The notes beneath the pieces are model-generated. The model did not search any database, was not told the DNA's origin, and saw only the letters and a list, made by a program, of their open reading frames with translations. This document shows, piece after piece, positions 6,907 through 14,110 of a stretch of 14,110 nucleotides of DNA (the first letter of the stretch is position 1; the number at the start of each line of letters is the position of its first letter). The DNA comes from JBCCZC01 sp039188505 (GTDB taxonomy: Bacteria > Pseudomonadota > Gammaproteobacteria > Xanthomonadales > SZUA-38). The DNA lies in contig JBCCZC010000115.1 of NCBI GenBank assembly GCA_039188505.1, forward strand, positions 1-14,110, written 5' to 3'. The position numbers and the translations under genes were made by a program.

Positions 6907-6920
6907 TTGACATGCGTCAA
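6907..6920. promoter_or_regulatory. FNR/ANR/FixK-type box (candidate)
   Basis: TTGAC-ATGC-GTCAA has perfect inverted arms and fits the TTGAY-N4-RTCAA site of oxygen- or NO-responsive Crp/FNR-family regulators. It lies in the 307-bp gap between the divergent genes at 6824 and 7132. It is 83-96 bp upstream of the small membrane-protein start, and 35-50 bp upstream of where a short plus-strand transcript ending at the 7000-7032 terminator would have to start. The -10 candidates on the plus strand (CATACG 6946-6951, TACGCT 6948-6953) are weak. Its first six bases are also a perfect TTGACA -35, but no -10 follows at 16-18 bp. Confidence 0.5.
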
Positions 6921-6954
6921 GGATTCGGACGCGCCCTTTCGGGAACATACGCTC

Positions 6955-7032
6955 CAGGCGAGACGAATCCTCCCGCCCACGATTGGCACAGACTTTCTGG
7001 CCCCGATGCGCGAGCTTCGGGGCTCTTCTTTT
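6955..7032 (+). ncRNA. Candidate small RNA or attenuated leader
   Basis: A strong plus-strand intrinsic terminator (7000-7032) has no protein gene upstream of it on that strand for about 4 kb, so something short must be transcribed into it. An FNR-type box sits about 40 bp before the assumed 5' end. The resulting RNA of about 75-80 nt would contain CCTCCC (6969-6974), an anti-Shine-Dalgarno sequence typical of base-pairing seeds, ahead of the terminator stem. The 5' end is a guess from spacing. The alternative is an attenuator in a long leader of the HPt operon at 7132. Confidence 0.35.
7000..7032 (+). terminator. Rho-independent terminator
   Basis: The stem GCCCCGA (7000-7006) pairs perfectly with TCGGGGC (7017-7023), can be extended by a G-T pair, and encloses a 10-nt loop. 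It is followed directly by TCTTCTTTT (7024-7032). The orientation is clear, because no U-run exists on the other strand. Confidence 0.65.
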
Positions 7033-7092
7033 GCGTGCATCGCACCCCGGCTCGGTAGCTCCGCCCCCGCACCGCCACCATCGGCACTTCGC

Positions 7093-7098
7093 TATACT
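7093..7098 (+). promoter_or_regulatory. -10 element for HPt operon (candidate)
   Basis: TATACT (5 of 6 to TATAAT) lies 34 bp before the ATG at 7132 and would give a leader of about 27 nt. The DNA at the -35 position (about 7070-7075, CACCGC) does not match the consensus, so an activator would be needed. Confidence 0.33.
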
Positions 7099-7131
7099 CG
7101 ACCGGTGTTCGGTCCATGAGGGTCGCGAAGC

Positions 7132-7845
7132 ATGGCGCTGCCGCCTGCCTGTACCGCCTTTCCCGAAATCATCTACTTCATTGCTCGGCCGGGCTTTCGT
7201 CGCAAGCTCGACGAGGCGCGCCTGCGGGCCGCCGGAATCGAGGTCACCGTCGCGGACGGCCTCGATGAGATCGCGGACGCGATTTCCGAGCACGCGCTCG
7301 CGCTCATCGCCGAGGAGAGTCTCCTCGATGCCGTGACCTCTGCGGTCGATCCTTGCTGGATCGAATTTCTGGGGGACGGCGCGGTGACAGCCGCCGAACT
7401 CGGCATCCAGGCCCTGCCCCGGGAGGGCGCCGCGGACGTCCTCGCCCGGATCGTCGCCCCGCACGCCAGCGCGGACCACGCCCTGGAACCCGCGCATTGG
7501 CAGGAACTCGATCTCCTGCGCGCCCGCGCACCCGACCGCGTGGAGGGCATCCTCCGCGGCTATCTGAATGGGGTCGAGGAGCGGCAGAGTCGCCTGCGCG
7601 CCGCCGTCGCGGACCACGCGCTCGACGAGGTGGGGCGGCTCGCGCACGCCTGGAAGGGCGCCGCCGGGAGCGTCGGGGCCGATCGTCTGGCGGCGGCCCT
7701 CAGCCGCCTGGATCACGCCGCGCGTCGTGGCGAGACGGAGGCGACCCAGCGGCTGCTGGCCGCCATCGAGGGTCGCGCCGATGGTGCGTCGAGGGCCATC
7801 GCGGCAGTTCTCGCCGGAACCCCTCGGCAGGAGCAACCGACGTGA
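7132..7845 (+). CDS. HPt phosphotransfer protein with degenerate receiver-like N-terminus
   Basis: This is a 237-residue cytoplasmic protein. The C-terminal half (about 120-230) is an HPt four-helix domain with LAHAWKGAAGSVGADRLAAA, where His172 is the phosphoacceptor and Lys175-Gly176 complete the H-x2-K-G motif. Residues about 10-110 alternate strands and helices like a receiver domain, but no Asp phosphoacceptor or acidic pair is visible, so this half may be a docking or dimerisation domain. GAGGGT (7118-7123), 8 bp before ATG 7132, supports the start. The stop TGA overlaps the GTG of the next gene (GTGA), a sign of coupled translation. It should shuttle phosphate between the kinase receiver (8236-10476, convergent neighbour) and the 126-residue receiver downstream. 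The family call is secure for the HPt part and weak for the N-terminus. Confidence 0.85.
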   Translation: MALPPACTAFPEIIYFIARPGFRRKLDEARLRAAGIEVTVADGLDEIADAISEHALALIAEESLLDAVTSAVDPCWIEFLGDGAVTAAELGIQALPREGAADVLARIVAPHASADHALEPAHWQELDLLRARAPDRVEGILRGYLNGVEERQSRLRAAVADHALDEVGRLAHAWKGAAGSVGADRLAAALSRLDHAARRGETEATQRLLAAIEGRADGASRAIAAVLAGTPRQEQPT

Positions 7846-8222
7846 CCGCAGAGGAACTGCGGGTGCTGGCCGTTGATGATGATCCGGACGTCGCGGAGAT
7901 GCTGAGTCTCGCGCTCATCGACGTCGGCGGTCTCCACGCGCGAGTGGTCACCTCGGTCGAGGACGCCATGGCGACCCTCGCCGATTTCACGCCAACGCTG
8001 CTGGTGATCGATGCTCAGCTTGGCAACGTGGACGGGATTGCCTTCGCCGAGCAACTGACCCACATGATCGCACCGACGCCGCCGTGGATTCTCTTGACCG
8101 GGAACCTCGATCGGAGCGTCGAGGAGCGTGCCAGAGCCTACGGCGCCGCCCGGGCGCTGGCGAAACCCTTCAGTCCAGCCACCTTTGCCGACGAGCTGCG
8201 GGACGTCGCTCGCGGGTCGTGA
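7842..8222 (+). CDS. Single-domain response regulator (CheY-like)
   Basis: This is a 126-residue receiver with no output domain. It has the acidic pocket (VDDDP, Asp12/Asp13), phosphoacceptor Asp57 in LLVIDAQLG, the switch Thr86 in ILLTGN, and Lys108 in AKPF. All key residues are therefore present and it should be phosphorylated. GTG 7842 is chosen because AGGAG lies 8 bp upstream (7829-7833) and because it overlaps the HPt stop by 4 bp; the frame is open further upstream but that part is a shadow of the HPt gene. It ends 13 bp before the convergent hybrid kinase gene. Its role is likely a phosphate sink or an interaction partner in the relay with the adjacent HPt protein. Confidence 0.9.
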   Translation: MTAEELRVLAVDDDPDVAEMLSLALIDVGGLHARVVTSVEDAMATLADFTPTLLVIDAQLGNVDGIAFAEQLTHMIAPTPPWILLTGNLDRSVEERARAYGAARALAKPFSPATFADELRDVARGS

Positions 8223-8235
8223 ACGCGCGCACTGG

Positions 8236-10476
8236 TCAGCCGCCGACGCCGGTCTCTGCCTCGGCGGCCGACGCCATGAGCGTTCCACGCACCGCCTGGA
8301 TCTGCTGAAGGACCGCATCTCGCATGAGCCCGGACTCCGGGATCGCGCCGGTGTCCCCATCCCGCAGATCGGCAGCGACCGCGTCGAAACCTCGCGCCTG
8401 TCCTGACAGACCCATGTCCCGGCAATGGCCGGCCAGTTCGATCGCCGCCTCGAGGGCCCGATCGGACGCTCCGGCGGTCAGCGCGTCGACAAGGCTCACC
8501 ATCGAGGTATCGAACTCGCGCTCGAACTCATCGAGGATGTCGGCGACCGCCGGCGCCCCGACGGACGCCGTGAGCCACTCGAGCTCACTCTGCTTTGCCG
8601 GATCGGGTCCGGCAGACCAGTCGCTGTCGGTATCGGGAGTCACCGACTCCGAGGGCTCCAGATTTCCCTCGACGCCACCGATCCAGACGTCCACCGTCTG
8701 TTCGAGCATCTTCAGCGTCAAGGGCTTGCTCATGTAGTCATCCATGCCAGCCTGGAGGCAGCGATTTCGTTCCTCCGGCATCGCGTTGGCCGTCACGGCG
8801 ACGATCGGCACCAGATGATTGACGTTGCCCCGCATCTCGCGGATCCGGCGGGCCACCTCGTAGCCGTCGACCTCCGGCATCTGGCAGTCGAGCAGCACCA
8901 GGTCATAGGCAAACTGCTCGAGCCTAGAAAAAGCCTCGTCGGCGCCACTGGCCGCGTCCGCCTCGTGCCCCAGGTGCTGCACCTGTTCCACCGCTAGCTG
9001 CCGGTTGGACTCGTTGTCGTCGACGATGAGGATCCTCGAGCCGCGCCCGTGCCGCTCCCGCGCCGCGATGATCCGCCCGCTGGACCGGGCCTTGTGATCG
9101 ACAGAACTCGTCGGCCGCACGGGGATCGAGAACCAGAATGTGCTGCCCGCGTTCGGCACCGACTCGAGGCCGATCTCGCCACCCATGGACTCGACGAGCC
9201 GCTTGCAGATCGCCAGGCCGAGTCCCGTGCCCTCGTGGCGTCGATCCATGCCGCTGTCCAGCTGCACGAAATCATCGAAGATCGTGGCTTCCTTGCCCGG
9301 TGGGATCCCTGGTCCCGTGTCGGAGACGTAGGTCTCGAGCCGGGGTGGGTCGAGTTCGGCGTGATACCCGAGCGCGATCCGTACCTTGCCGCGCTGGGTG
9401 AACTTGACCGCATTGCCGGCGATGTTCATCAGGATCTGCTTATAGCGTTCACCGTCCATGAGCAGCAGGCGCGGGACCGGTTTGTCGACCAGCGCCTCGA
9501 CGTCGAGACCCTTGGGCTCGGCGAGCCGCTCCACGGTCTCACGGACCGCGTTGACGATCTTTCGCGGTTCCTCCGCGTCGATGTCGATCCGCATCTGCCC
9601 CGCTTCAACGCGGGAGAGTTCGAGGACGTCGTTGACCAGATGCAGCAGCGATCGCCCGGCGTCGAAGATGGCCTTCGCGAGCTTGATCGAGCGTTCGTCA
9701 GCAGCGCGGGCCAGGAGCAACTCTGCATTCCCGAGGATGCCGTGCAGCGGCGTGCGCAGCTCATGCGAGGTGTTGGCGATGAACTGGCTTCGAGACGCAG
9801 CGGCGGTCACCGCCTCTTCGCTCCGCACCTGGAGCTCCCGATTGACGCGTTCCAGCTCCGCAACGCTGCGACTCATCCGTACGGTGCCGAGCGTGTGGTC
9901 CCAGTATTCGCGATAGCGCGTGATGCTGAGGACCACGAAGTAGGCGCCGTAGAGCAGCAGCGCGGCGAGCATCAGCATCTCGTTGGCGAGCGCGAGCCCG
10001 ATCGCGGGCCCGGAAAGCGCCAGCCCGAAGCCGGTCCACGCCATCCAGCGCCGCGCCGCGAAGACCGTATTCAGGGCGGCGACGATCGCACCGGTGATCA
10101 GCAGCGCGAACGCCCCGGCGCCTTCGAGCCCCATGCTGGCAATCACGACGAGCGCCATCATCGACCAGGTCGCCATCAGCGCGAGCGTGGTGCCATGGAT
10201 CCCATGGCGCCAGGCCGTTCCATGGCTGGCGTAGATACCCGGGAAGCCCAGCGCAAGCCCGGATTGAGCAGCGGAAAGCAGGGACGCGATGATCAGGTAG
10301 ATCCAGGCGAGCTGGCGAAGCTGGACCGCACCCTCCGGGACCGCCAGGAGCAGGAAAATTCCGGCGACCGGCTGCAGGAGCGCACCCGGAAGAACCAGGC
10401 GGGCCAGGCGCTCGTCAACACGCCGCAAGGCCTCCTCGCGCGCTCGTCCCCCAACCGTATCGAGTGGATGCTGCAT
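8236..10476 (-). CDS. Membrane hybrid histidine kinase with receiver and degenerate HPt tail
   Basis: This is a 746-residue sensor kinase. Six hydrophobic helices fill about residues 27-186, with little periplasmic sequence, so it probably senses through the membrane. A coiled linker (about 200-228) leads to HisKA (FIANTSHELRTPLHGILGN; His238). The ATPase domain has N351/N355 (NIAGNAVKF), DTGPGIP (386-392) and GTGLGLAI (416-423). A receiver follows with Asp486/487, phosphoacceptor Asp530 (LLDCQMPEVDGY) and Lys584. The C-terminus (about 630-735) has an HPt-like helical pattern, but the expected H-x2-K-G is replaced by GHCRDMG around His684. I prefer ATG 10476, since residues before it are arginine-rich and the longer frame (10590) has no ribosome binding site. 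AGGAG at 10505-10509 is far (28 bp), and a TAACAT -10-like box lies at 10523-10528 on this strand. It is divergent from the OmpR-type regulator. Confidence 0.92.
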   Translation of the reverse strand: MQHPLDTVGGRAREEALRRVDERLARLVLPGALLQPVAGIFLLLAVPEGAVQLRQLAWIYLIIASLLSAAQSGLALGFPGIYASHGTAWRHGIHGTTLALMATWSMMALVVIASMGLEGAGAFALLITGAIVAALNTVFAARRWMAWTGFGLALSGPAIGLALANEMLMLAALLLYGAYFVVLSITRYREYWDHTLGTVRMSRSVAELERVNRELQVRSEEAVTAAASRSQFIANTSHELRTPLHGILGNAELLLARAADERSIKLAKAIFDAGRSLLHLVNDVLELSRVEAGQMRIDIDAEEPRKIVNAVRETVERLAEPKGLDVEALVDKPVPRLLLMDGERYKQILMNIAGNAVKFTQRGKVRIALGYHAELDPPRLETYVSDTGPGIPPGKEATIFDDFVQLDSGMDRRHEGTGLGLAICKRLVESMGGEIGLESVPNAGSTFWFSIPVRPTSSVDHKARSSGRIIAARERHGRGSRILIVDDNESNRQLAVEQVQHLGHEADAASGADEAFSRLEQFAYDLVLLDCQMPEVDGYEVARRIREMRGNVNHLVPIVAVTANAMPEERNRCLQAGMDDYMSKPLTLKMLEQTVDVWIGGVEGNLEPSESVTPDTDSDWSAGPDPAKQSELEWLTASVGAPAVADILDEFEREFDTSMVSLVDALTAGASDRALEAAIELAGHCRDMGLSGQARGFDAVAADLRDGDTGAIPESGLMRDAVLQQIQAVRGTLMASAAEAETGVGG

Positions 10477-10583
10477 CCGGCCGTCGGCCCCGCTCCGCTG
10501 TAATCTCCTTGCGCCTGCGCGGATGTTACCGCTCCGGCCACGGCAACGCGAAAGCCGGCTCGGTAGCGATCGGTCGTCGCCGC

Positions 10584-10613
10584 GTGACATGAATTACGGT
10601 ATCGTCATATAAA
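10584..10613 (+). promoter_or_regulatory. Sigma70-like promoter of OmpR-type regulator operon
   Basis: GTGACA (10584-10589; 5 of 6 to TTGACA) and TATAAA (10608-10613; 5 of 6 to TATAAT) are separated by 18 bp. The start would be near 10620, giving a leader of about 34 nt that begins with a G-run (GGGGGGAGG, 10621-10629). This is the best promoter match in the window. Confidence 0.5.
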
Positions 10614-10653
10614 GCCTGCCGGGGGGAGGCGTAGTGCAGAAAACGGACTTGCC

Positions 10654-11349
10654 ATGCGCTCAGTGAATATCGCCGTACTCGAGGACGATGCCGATCAGGC
10701 CGAAGTCCTGTCGCTTTGGCTGGAGCACGAGGGTTGGGCCGTGTCGGTTTTCGAGACCGGCAAGGCACTGCGCGACGCGCTGCGGAAGAAGGCCTTCGAC
10801 CTGTTCGTCCTGGACTGGCACCTGCCGGACACGACGGGTATCGAGACGCTCGATTGGCTCAAGAGCCACTATGCGGAGACCATTCCGGTCATCTTCCTCA
10901 CGGTCCGGGACGCGGAGCCCGATATCGTTGCCGCCCTGACCAAGGGCGCGGACGACTACATCGTCAAGCCCCCGTCGCAGGCCGTCACGATCGCCCGGAT
11001 CGCAACGGTTCTGCGCCGCTACGGTGTGGACAGCGAGGAGACGACGCTCGATCGTCCGCCCTTCAAGGTCGACCTCAAGACGCGCAAGGTATTTCGCGAC
11101 GACGAGGAGATCGCCCTGACCCGGCGGGAGTACGAACTCACGGCCTATCTGTTCTCCCATGTCGGTCAGCTGCTGCCCCGCGACGCCCTGCTCGAGCAGA
11201 TCTGGGGAATTACCGCGAGCATCAATACGCGCACGATCGACACCCACGTGTCACGGCTGCGCTCCAAGCTCGGGCTCGGCGATGAGTGCGGCTGGCGCCT
11301 GAGTTCGGTGTATCAGTACGGCTACCGGCTGGAACATATCGGCCCATGA
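10654..11349 (+). CDS. OmpR/PhoB-type response regulator
   Basis: This is a 231-residue transcription factor. The receiver (about 1-118) has EDD at 10-12, phosphoacceptor Asp54 (FVLDWHLPD), Thr83 (FLTVRD) and Lys105 (YIVKPP), all intact. The winged-helix DNA-binding domain (about 130-228) includes LTRREYELTAYLF, then the recognition helix region RTIDTHVSRLRSKL and the wing YGYRL. It is probably the DNA-binding output of the relay that includes the divergent hybrid kinase. ATG 10654 lacks a close Shine-Dalgarno; GGAGG at 10625-10629 is 24 bp away, which is unusual. The stop overlaps the start of the next HPt gene (ATGA), so the pair is translationally coupled. Targets cannot be seen from the sequence. 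Confidence 0.93.
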   Translation: MRSVNIAVLEDDADQAEVLSLWLEHEGWAVSVFETGKALRDALRKKAFDLFVLDWHLPDTTGIETLDWLKSHYAETIPVIFLTVRDAEPDIVAALTKGADDYIVKPPSQAVTIARIATVLRRYGVDSEETTLDRPPFKVDLKTRKVFRDDEEIALTRREYELTAYLFSHVGQLLPRDALLEQIWGITASINTRTIDTHVSRLRSKLGLGDECGWRLSSVYQYGYRLEHIGP

Positions 11350-11642
11350 CGACCGTGGCGGAACGCCTCGCCGCGGCCCGCCGCCGCTACCTCGCCTCCT
11401 TCCCCGAAAAGGCCGACGCGCTCGAAGACGCGCTCTCGCTCAGTCAGACCGGGCCTCCCGGAGACGAGACGCTTCGCACGCTGGTGCACCGGCTTGCCGG
11501 CTCTGCCGCACTTCACGGTCTCGACGACCTGGCGGCCGACGCCCGTGCCGCCGAAGCGCTCTGCGAGAGCGCGCCCTCGCCGGAGCTCGAGACCCTCATC
11601 GACCGCGTCGTGACCCACCTGCGTTCGCACGCCGGGCATTGA
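11346..11642 (+). CDS. Small HPt phosphotransfer protein
   Basis: This 98-residue all-helical protein is essentially one HPt domain. His48 in LVHRLAGSAALHGLDDLA is the phosphoacceptor; the family Lys is replaced by Ala (H-R-L-A-G), a variant often seen in functional HPt proteins of hybrid-kinase relays. The ATG at 11346 overlaps the OmpR-type regulator stop by 4 bp (ATGA), and the frame upstream of it (from 11286) is a shadow of that gene. Its position suggests it passes phosphate from the receiver of the hybrid kinase (8236-10476) to the adjacent OmpR-type regulator. Its own stop overlaps or abuts the start of the propeller sensor gene. Confidence 0.87.
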   Translation: MTTVAERLAAARRRYLASFPEKADALEDALSLSQTGPPGDETLRTLVHRLAGSAALHGLDDLAADARAAEALCESAPSPELETLIDRVVTHLRSHAGH

Positions 11643-14110
11643 AAGTGGCCGCCAGGCTCTCCTGCCTGCTGTTTGCAGTTCTCATCCTGGCCACGCCGGC
11701 CTCGGCCGACGACGCGATCTCGGCGCTCATCGACGTCAATGTTCGCACGTGGGATACAGCGGACGGCTTGCCCCACAACATGGTCCACGACGTGGTCCAG
11801 ACCGACGACGGCTACCTCTGGTTCGGCACCTGGGAGGGCCTGACCCGGTTCAACGGCTACGAGTTCGAGGTCTTCAGTCCGGAAAATACGCCCGGCCTCG
11901 CCGATCGGGGCGTCAGGGCCCTGGCGGTGGATCACAACAGCGCGCTCTGGGTCGGAACGGCGCGCGCCGGCATCGCCCGCGTCCAGGGCGGCGCCTGGGA
12001 TCGCTACGGCGAGGCGGACGGGCTGGCCGGCGACGAGGTACTCACGATGCACGTCGCGGCCGATGGCCGCCTCTGGATCGGCACGGAGGCGTCCGGACTG
12101 TCCGTGTTCGACGGCAGCACCTTTCGCACCATCGATCGTTCCAACGGGCTCCAGGACAACACGGTCGTCGCCCTGAGCGAAGCCCCGGCGGGAGTCCTCT
12201 GGGTCGCGGGACGCACCCGGCTTCAGCGCGTCACGGACGAGGGCGTCACTCTCTTCGGCGAGGCCGATGGCCTGCCGGCCGACGCCGCGCCCCTGAGCCT
12301 GGCCGTCGATCTGGCTGGCAACCTCGTCGTCGGCACCGAGCACGGCCTTTTCCGGCAGGCGGGAGCGCGGTTCGAGCGGCATCCAGCCTGGCCGGCATCC
12401 GCAGATCGCCGGCAGCTTGCCCAGATCCTGATGGACTCGAGCGGCGTGCTCTGGGCGGGCAGCTTCGCCAAGGGTGCCTTCGCCCTTCGAGGCGACGGTG
12501 TCTATCAGCTCACGACGCGGACTGGCCTGCCCAACAATCGCGTCACCGCCATCTTCGAGGACGGCGAAGGCAACGTCTGGCTGGGCACGAGCGGCGGCCT
12601 GACCCGGGTCAATGCCGGCGTCTTCGGCACGCTCACGGAACGCTCGGGCCTTACGGACGCCTATGTGCGGGCGGTGGCCCCCGTGGGGCCGGGACAGGCG
12701 TGGATCGCCACCAGCGACGGCTTGAACTTCTTCGATCGCGGCCGGGTGGTGACCTTTGACGAGAGCGATGGCCTCGTCAGCAGCTCGGTGCTCTCCCTCT
12801 GGGTCGAGACGGATGGGTCCGTACTCGTCGGCACGTACGGTGCCGGCATGAACCGCGTGACCGCCGACGGCCAGGTCGAGCCCTTCGAGGTCCCGGGCCT
12901 GCCGAGCGGACATGTCCGCAGCATTCTACGCTCGCGGGACGGCTCCCTGTGGCTCGGGACGATCCGGGGTGTCGCCCACCGGGACGAGACCCGGACCCGG
13001 GTATACACAACGACCGACGGCCTGCCCCGGGACTACACGATGTCCGTCACCGAGGACCGGGACGGCATCATCTGGGTCGGGGGGATCGAGTCTCTCGCCC
13101 GGATCGAGGACGGGCGCCTCGAGGTGATCCCACCGACGCCGGGAGGCTACGACGGCTCCGATGTCTTCGACGTGCACCAGGCAGACGACGGCACCATCTG
13201 GCTGGCGACGGAAACCGGGCTGGTTCACCTCGACGCCGGGAGCTCCGCCCGCATCGGTCGGCGCCAGGGACTGCCGCACGAGGTCGTCTTCGGTATCGTC
13301 GAGGACGCCGATGGTTTCTTCTGGATGAGCTCCAACGCGGGCGTCTTCCGCGTCAGTCGGAACGATCTCCAGGCGGTCTCGTCCGGCACCGCGGCCAGCG
13401 CCCCGTTCCGGCGCTTCAGCGAGTCCGACGGTCTCGTGAGCCGACAGGCCAATGGCGGCTCGACCCCCGCCCTCGCTGCGGGTCCGGACGGGCATATCTG
13501 GGTCGCCACATCGAAGGGCGCGGCGGTGATCGACCCCCACGACCTGGAAACGAGAATCGTCGTGACCCCGCCTGCCAGCGTCGCCGTCGAACAGCTCCTC
13601 ATCGACGGCGTGGCCGCCGATCTCTCCCACCCCATTCGCATCGTTCCCGGCACCCGGCACCTGGAGTTTCGCTACGCCGGCCTCAAGCTCGCGGCGCCCG
13701 ATTCGGTCGACTACCGCTATCGCCTCGACGGCTACGATGACGATTGGCAGATCGCGGAAAGCCGTCGGTCCGCCAACTACACCAACCTGGACCCGGGGGA
13801 GTACCGCTTCCTGGTCGAAGCTGGTGTCGAGGGGATCTGGGCGCCTACGCCGGCAGCGCTCGCGCTGGTGATCGAACCCTACTTCTACGAAACCTCGGTG
13901 TTCTATGCCGGCCTCGCCGTGGCCCTGATGCTGGTGATCGCCGGGTTCGTCCGTGCCCGCCTCGCCGGCCTTCGCCGGCAGACCGAACGCCTGGAGCAGG
14001 AGGTCGCGTCCCGCACCGCTGCCCTGTCCGAGCGGACGGCGGATCTCGAACGGCTGGCGGATGAGAAGACCGATCTCGCGGTCCGGCTCGAACGTCAATC
14101 AGCCGCTTTC
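11639..14110 (+). CDS. Two-component-regulator propeller sensor, truncated by window end
   Basis: The frame runs to the last base without a stop. There are two starts: TTG 11639, which overlaps the HPt stop (TTGA) and gives MKVAARLSCLLFAVL, or GTG 11645. Both yield a signal peptide cleaved after ATPASA (about residue 23). Counting from GTG, about 14 regulator-propeller repeats of the type '(D)xxGxLWxGTxxGLxR' fill residues 40-640, enough for two seven-bladed propellers. A Y_Y_Y domain (about 673-743, FRYAGLKLA...YRYRLDGYDDDWQ) follows, then one transmembrane helix (about 752-769, FYAGLAVALMLVIAGFV) and a cytoplasmic coiled coil (RLEQEVASRTAALSERTADL). The output domain lies outside the window; such coils lead to either GGDEF or histidine-kinase domains. 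It should sense a periplasmic ligand, often a glycan in this family, and is probably co-transcribed with the OmpR-type regulator and HPt genes. Confidence 0.9.
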   Translation, partial: MKVAARLSCLLFAVLILATPASADDAISALIDVNVRTWDTADGLPHNMVHDVVQTDDGYLWFGTWEGLTRFNGYEFEVFSPENTPGLADRGVRALAVDHNSALWVGTARAGIARVQGGAWDRYGEADGLAGDEVLTMHVAADGRLWIGTEASGLSVFDGSTFRTIDRSNGLQDNTVVALSEAPAGVLWVAGRTRLQRVTDEGVTLFGEADGLPADAAPLSLAVDLAGNLVVGTEHGLFRQAGARFERHPAWPASADRRQLAQILMDSSGVLWAGSFAKGAFALRGDGVYQLTTRTGLPNNRVTAIFEDGEGNVWLGTSGGLTRVNAGVFGTLTERSGLTDAYVRAVAPVGPGQAWIATSDGLNFFDRGRVVTFDESDGLVSSSVLSLWVETDGSVLVGTYGAGMNRVTADGQVEPFEVPGLPSGHVRSILRSRDGSLWLGTIRGVAHRDETRTRVYTTTDGLPRDYTMSVTEDRDGIIWVGGIESLARIEDGRLEVIPPTPGGYDGSDVFDVHQADDGTIWLATETGLVHLDAGSSARIGRRQGLPHEVVFGIVEDADGFFWMSSNAGVFRVSRNDLQAVSSGTAASAPFRRFSESDGLVSRQANGGSTPALAAGPDGHIWVATSKGAAVIDPHDLETRIVVTPPASVAVEQLLIDGVAADLSHPIRIVPGTRHLEFRYAGLKLAAPDSVDYRYRLDGYDDDWQIAESRRSANYTNLDPGEYRFLVEAGVEGIWAPTPAALALVIEPYFYETSVFYAGLAVALMLVIAGFVRARLAGLRRQTERLEQEVASRTAALSERTADLERLADEKTDLAVRLERQSAAF

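Noticed and set aside
6912..7058. 48-codon open frame starting MRQGFGRAL
   Set aside because: There is no ribosome binding site, its ATG lies within the FNR-type box, and it runs through the terminator hairpin; it is unlikely to be translated.
9049..10503. Long plus-strand frame opposite the hybrid kinase
   Set aside because: All kinase motifs read on the minus strand. The plus frame has no recognisable fold or ribosome binding site.
11749..13740. Possible repeat array or CRISPR in the propeller region
   Set aside because: The periodic similarity is at protein level (propeller blades) with diverged DNA and no spacers.
11513..14098. Two long minus-strand frames (11513-12913 and 12926-14098)
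   Set aside because: They lie opposite the propeller sensor, whose 14 regular repeats, Y_Y_Y domain and membrane helix are unmistakable. The apparent repeats in the minus frames are reflections of the propeller repeats.

Overview
The window is GC-rich, densely packed bacterial DNA with no tRNA, rRNA, CRISPR array or insertion sequence that I can see. The gene style points to a gammaproteobacterium, perhaps Xanthomonadales or a Wenzhouxiangella-like lineage: many hybrid kinases and HPt proteins, a periplasmic two-component-regulator propeller sensor, and an exported di-haem beta-propeller protein with C-terminal 'WFN...SGHG...WYTY' modules. The taxonomic placement is inference from gene content, not from a marker gene.

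Left region (1-3010): this looks like part of a lasso-peptide (RiPP) locus. A 63-residue precursor (1483-1674) has the Y-x2-P-x5-G-x5-T leader pattern and a Gly1/Asp8 core with two cysteines in the tail. It overlaps a short asparagine-synthetase-like cyclase (lasso C protein, 1649-3010). A small glycosyltransferase (683-1360, minus) is divergent from the precursor. The 122-bp gap between them carries a CRP-type palindrome placed about 61 bp upstream of the start predicted from a sigma70-like promoter. The leader protease, recognition protein and exporter expected for such a locus are not in the window. A partial unknown gene (3-686) runs in from the left edge.

Middle (2986-7131): a 1145-residue exported protein on the minus strand combines a YVTN-like propeller, two CxxCH haem sites, a calcium-binding type motif and tandem C-terminal beta modules. 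It follows a small membrane/coiled-coil protein (6579-6824, minus). The 307-bp divergent gap after that (6825-7131) contains a near-ideal FNR/ANR-type box and, 80 bp further on, a strong plus-strand intrinsic terminator with no protein gene upstream of it. Together these suggest a small regulatory RNA or an attenuated leader.

Right region (7132-14110): a signalling island. An HPt protein and a single-domain receiver overlap by 4 bp (GTGA). A six-helix hybrid histidine kinase with a receiver and a degenerate HPt tail runs convergently towards them. Divergent from the kinase is an OmpR-type regulator, coupled by ATGA to a small HPt protein, which is coupled by TTGA or nearly so to a 14-blade propeller sensor truncated by the window end. 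The likely logic is a multistep phosphorelay: kinase to receiver, then to the stand-alone HPt proteins, then to the OmpR-type or single-domain receiver, with the propeller sensor as a co-transcribed input.
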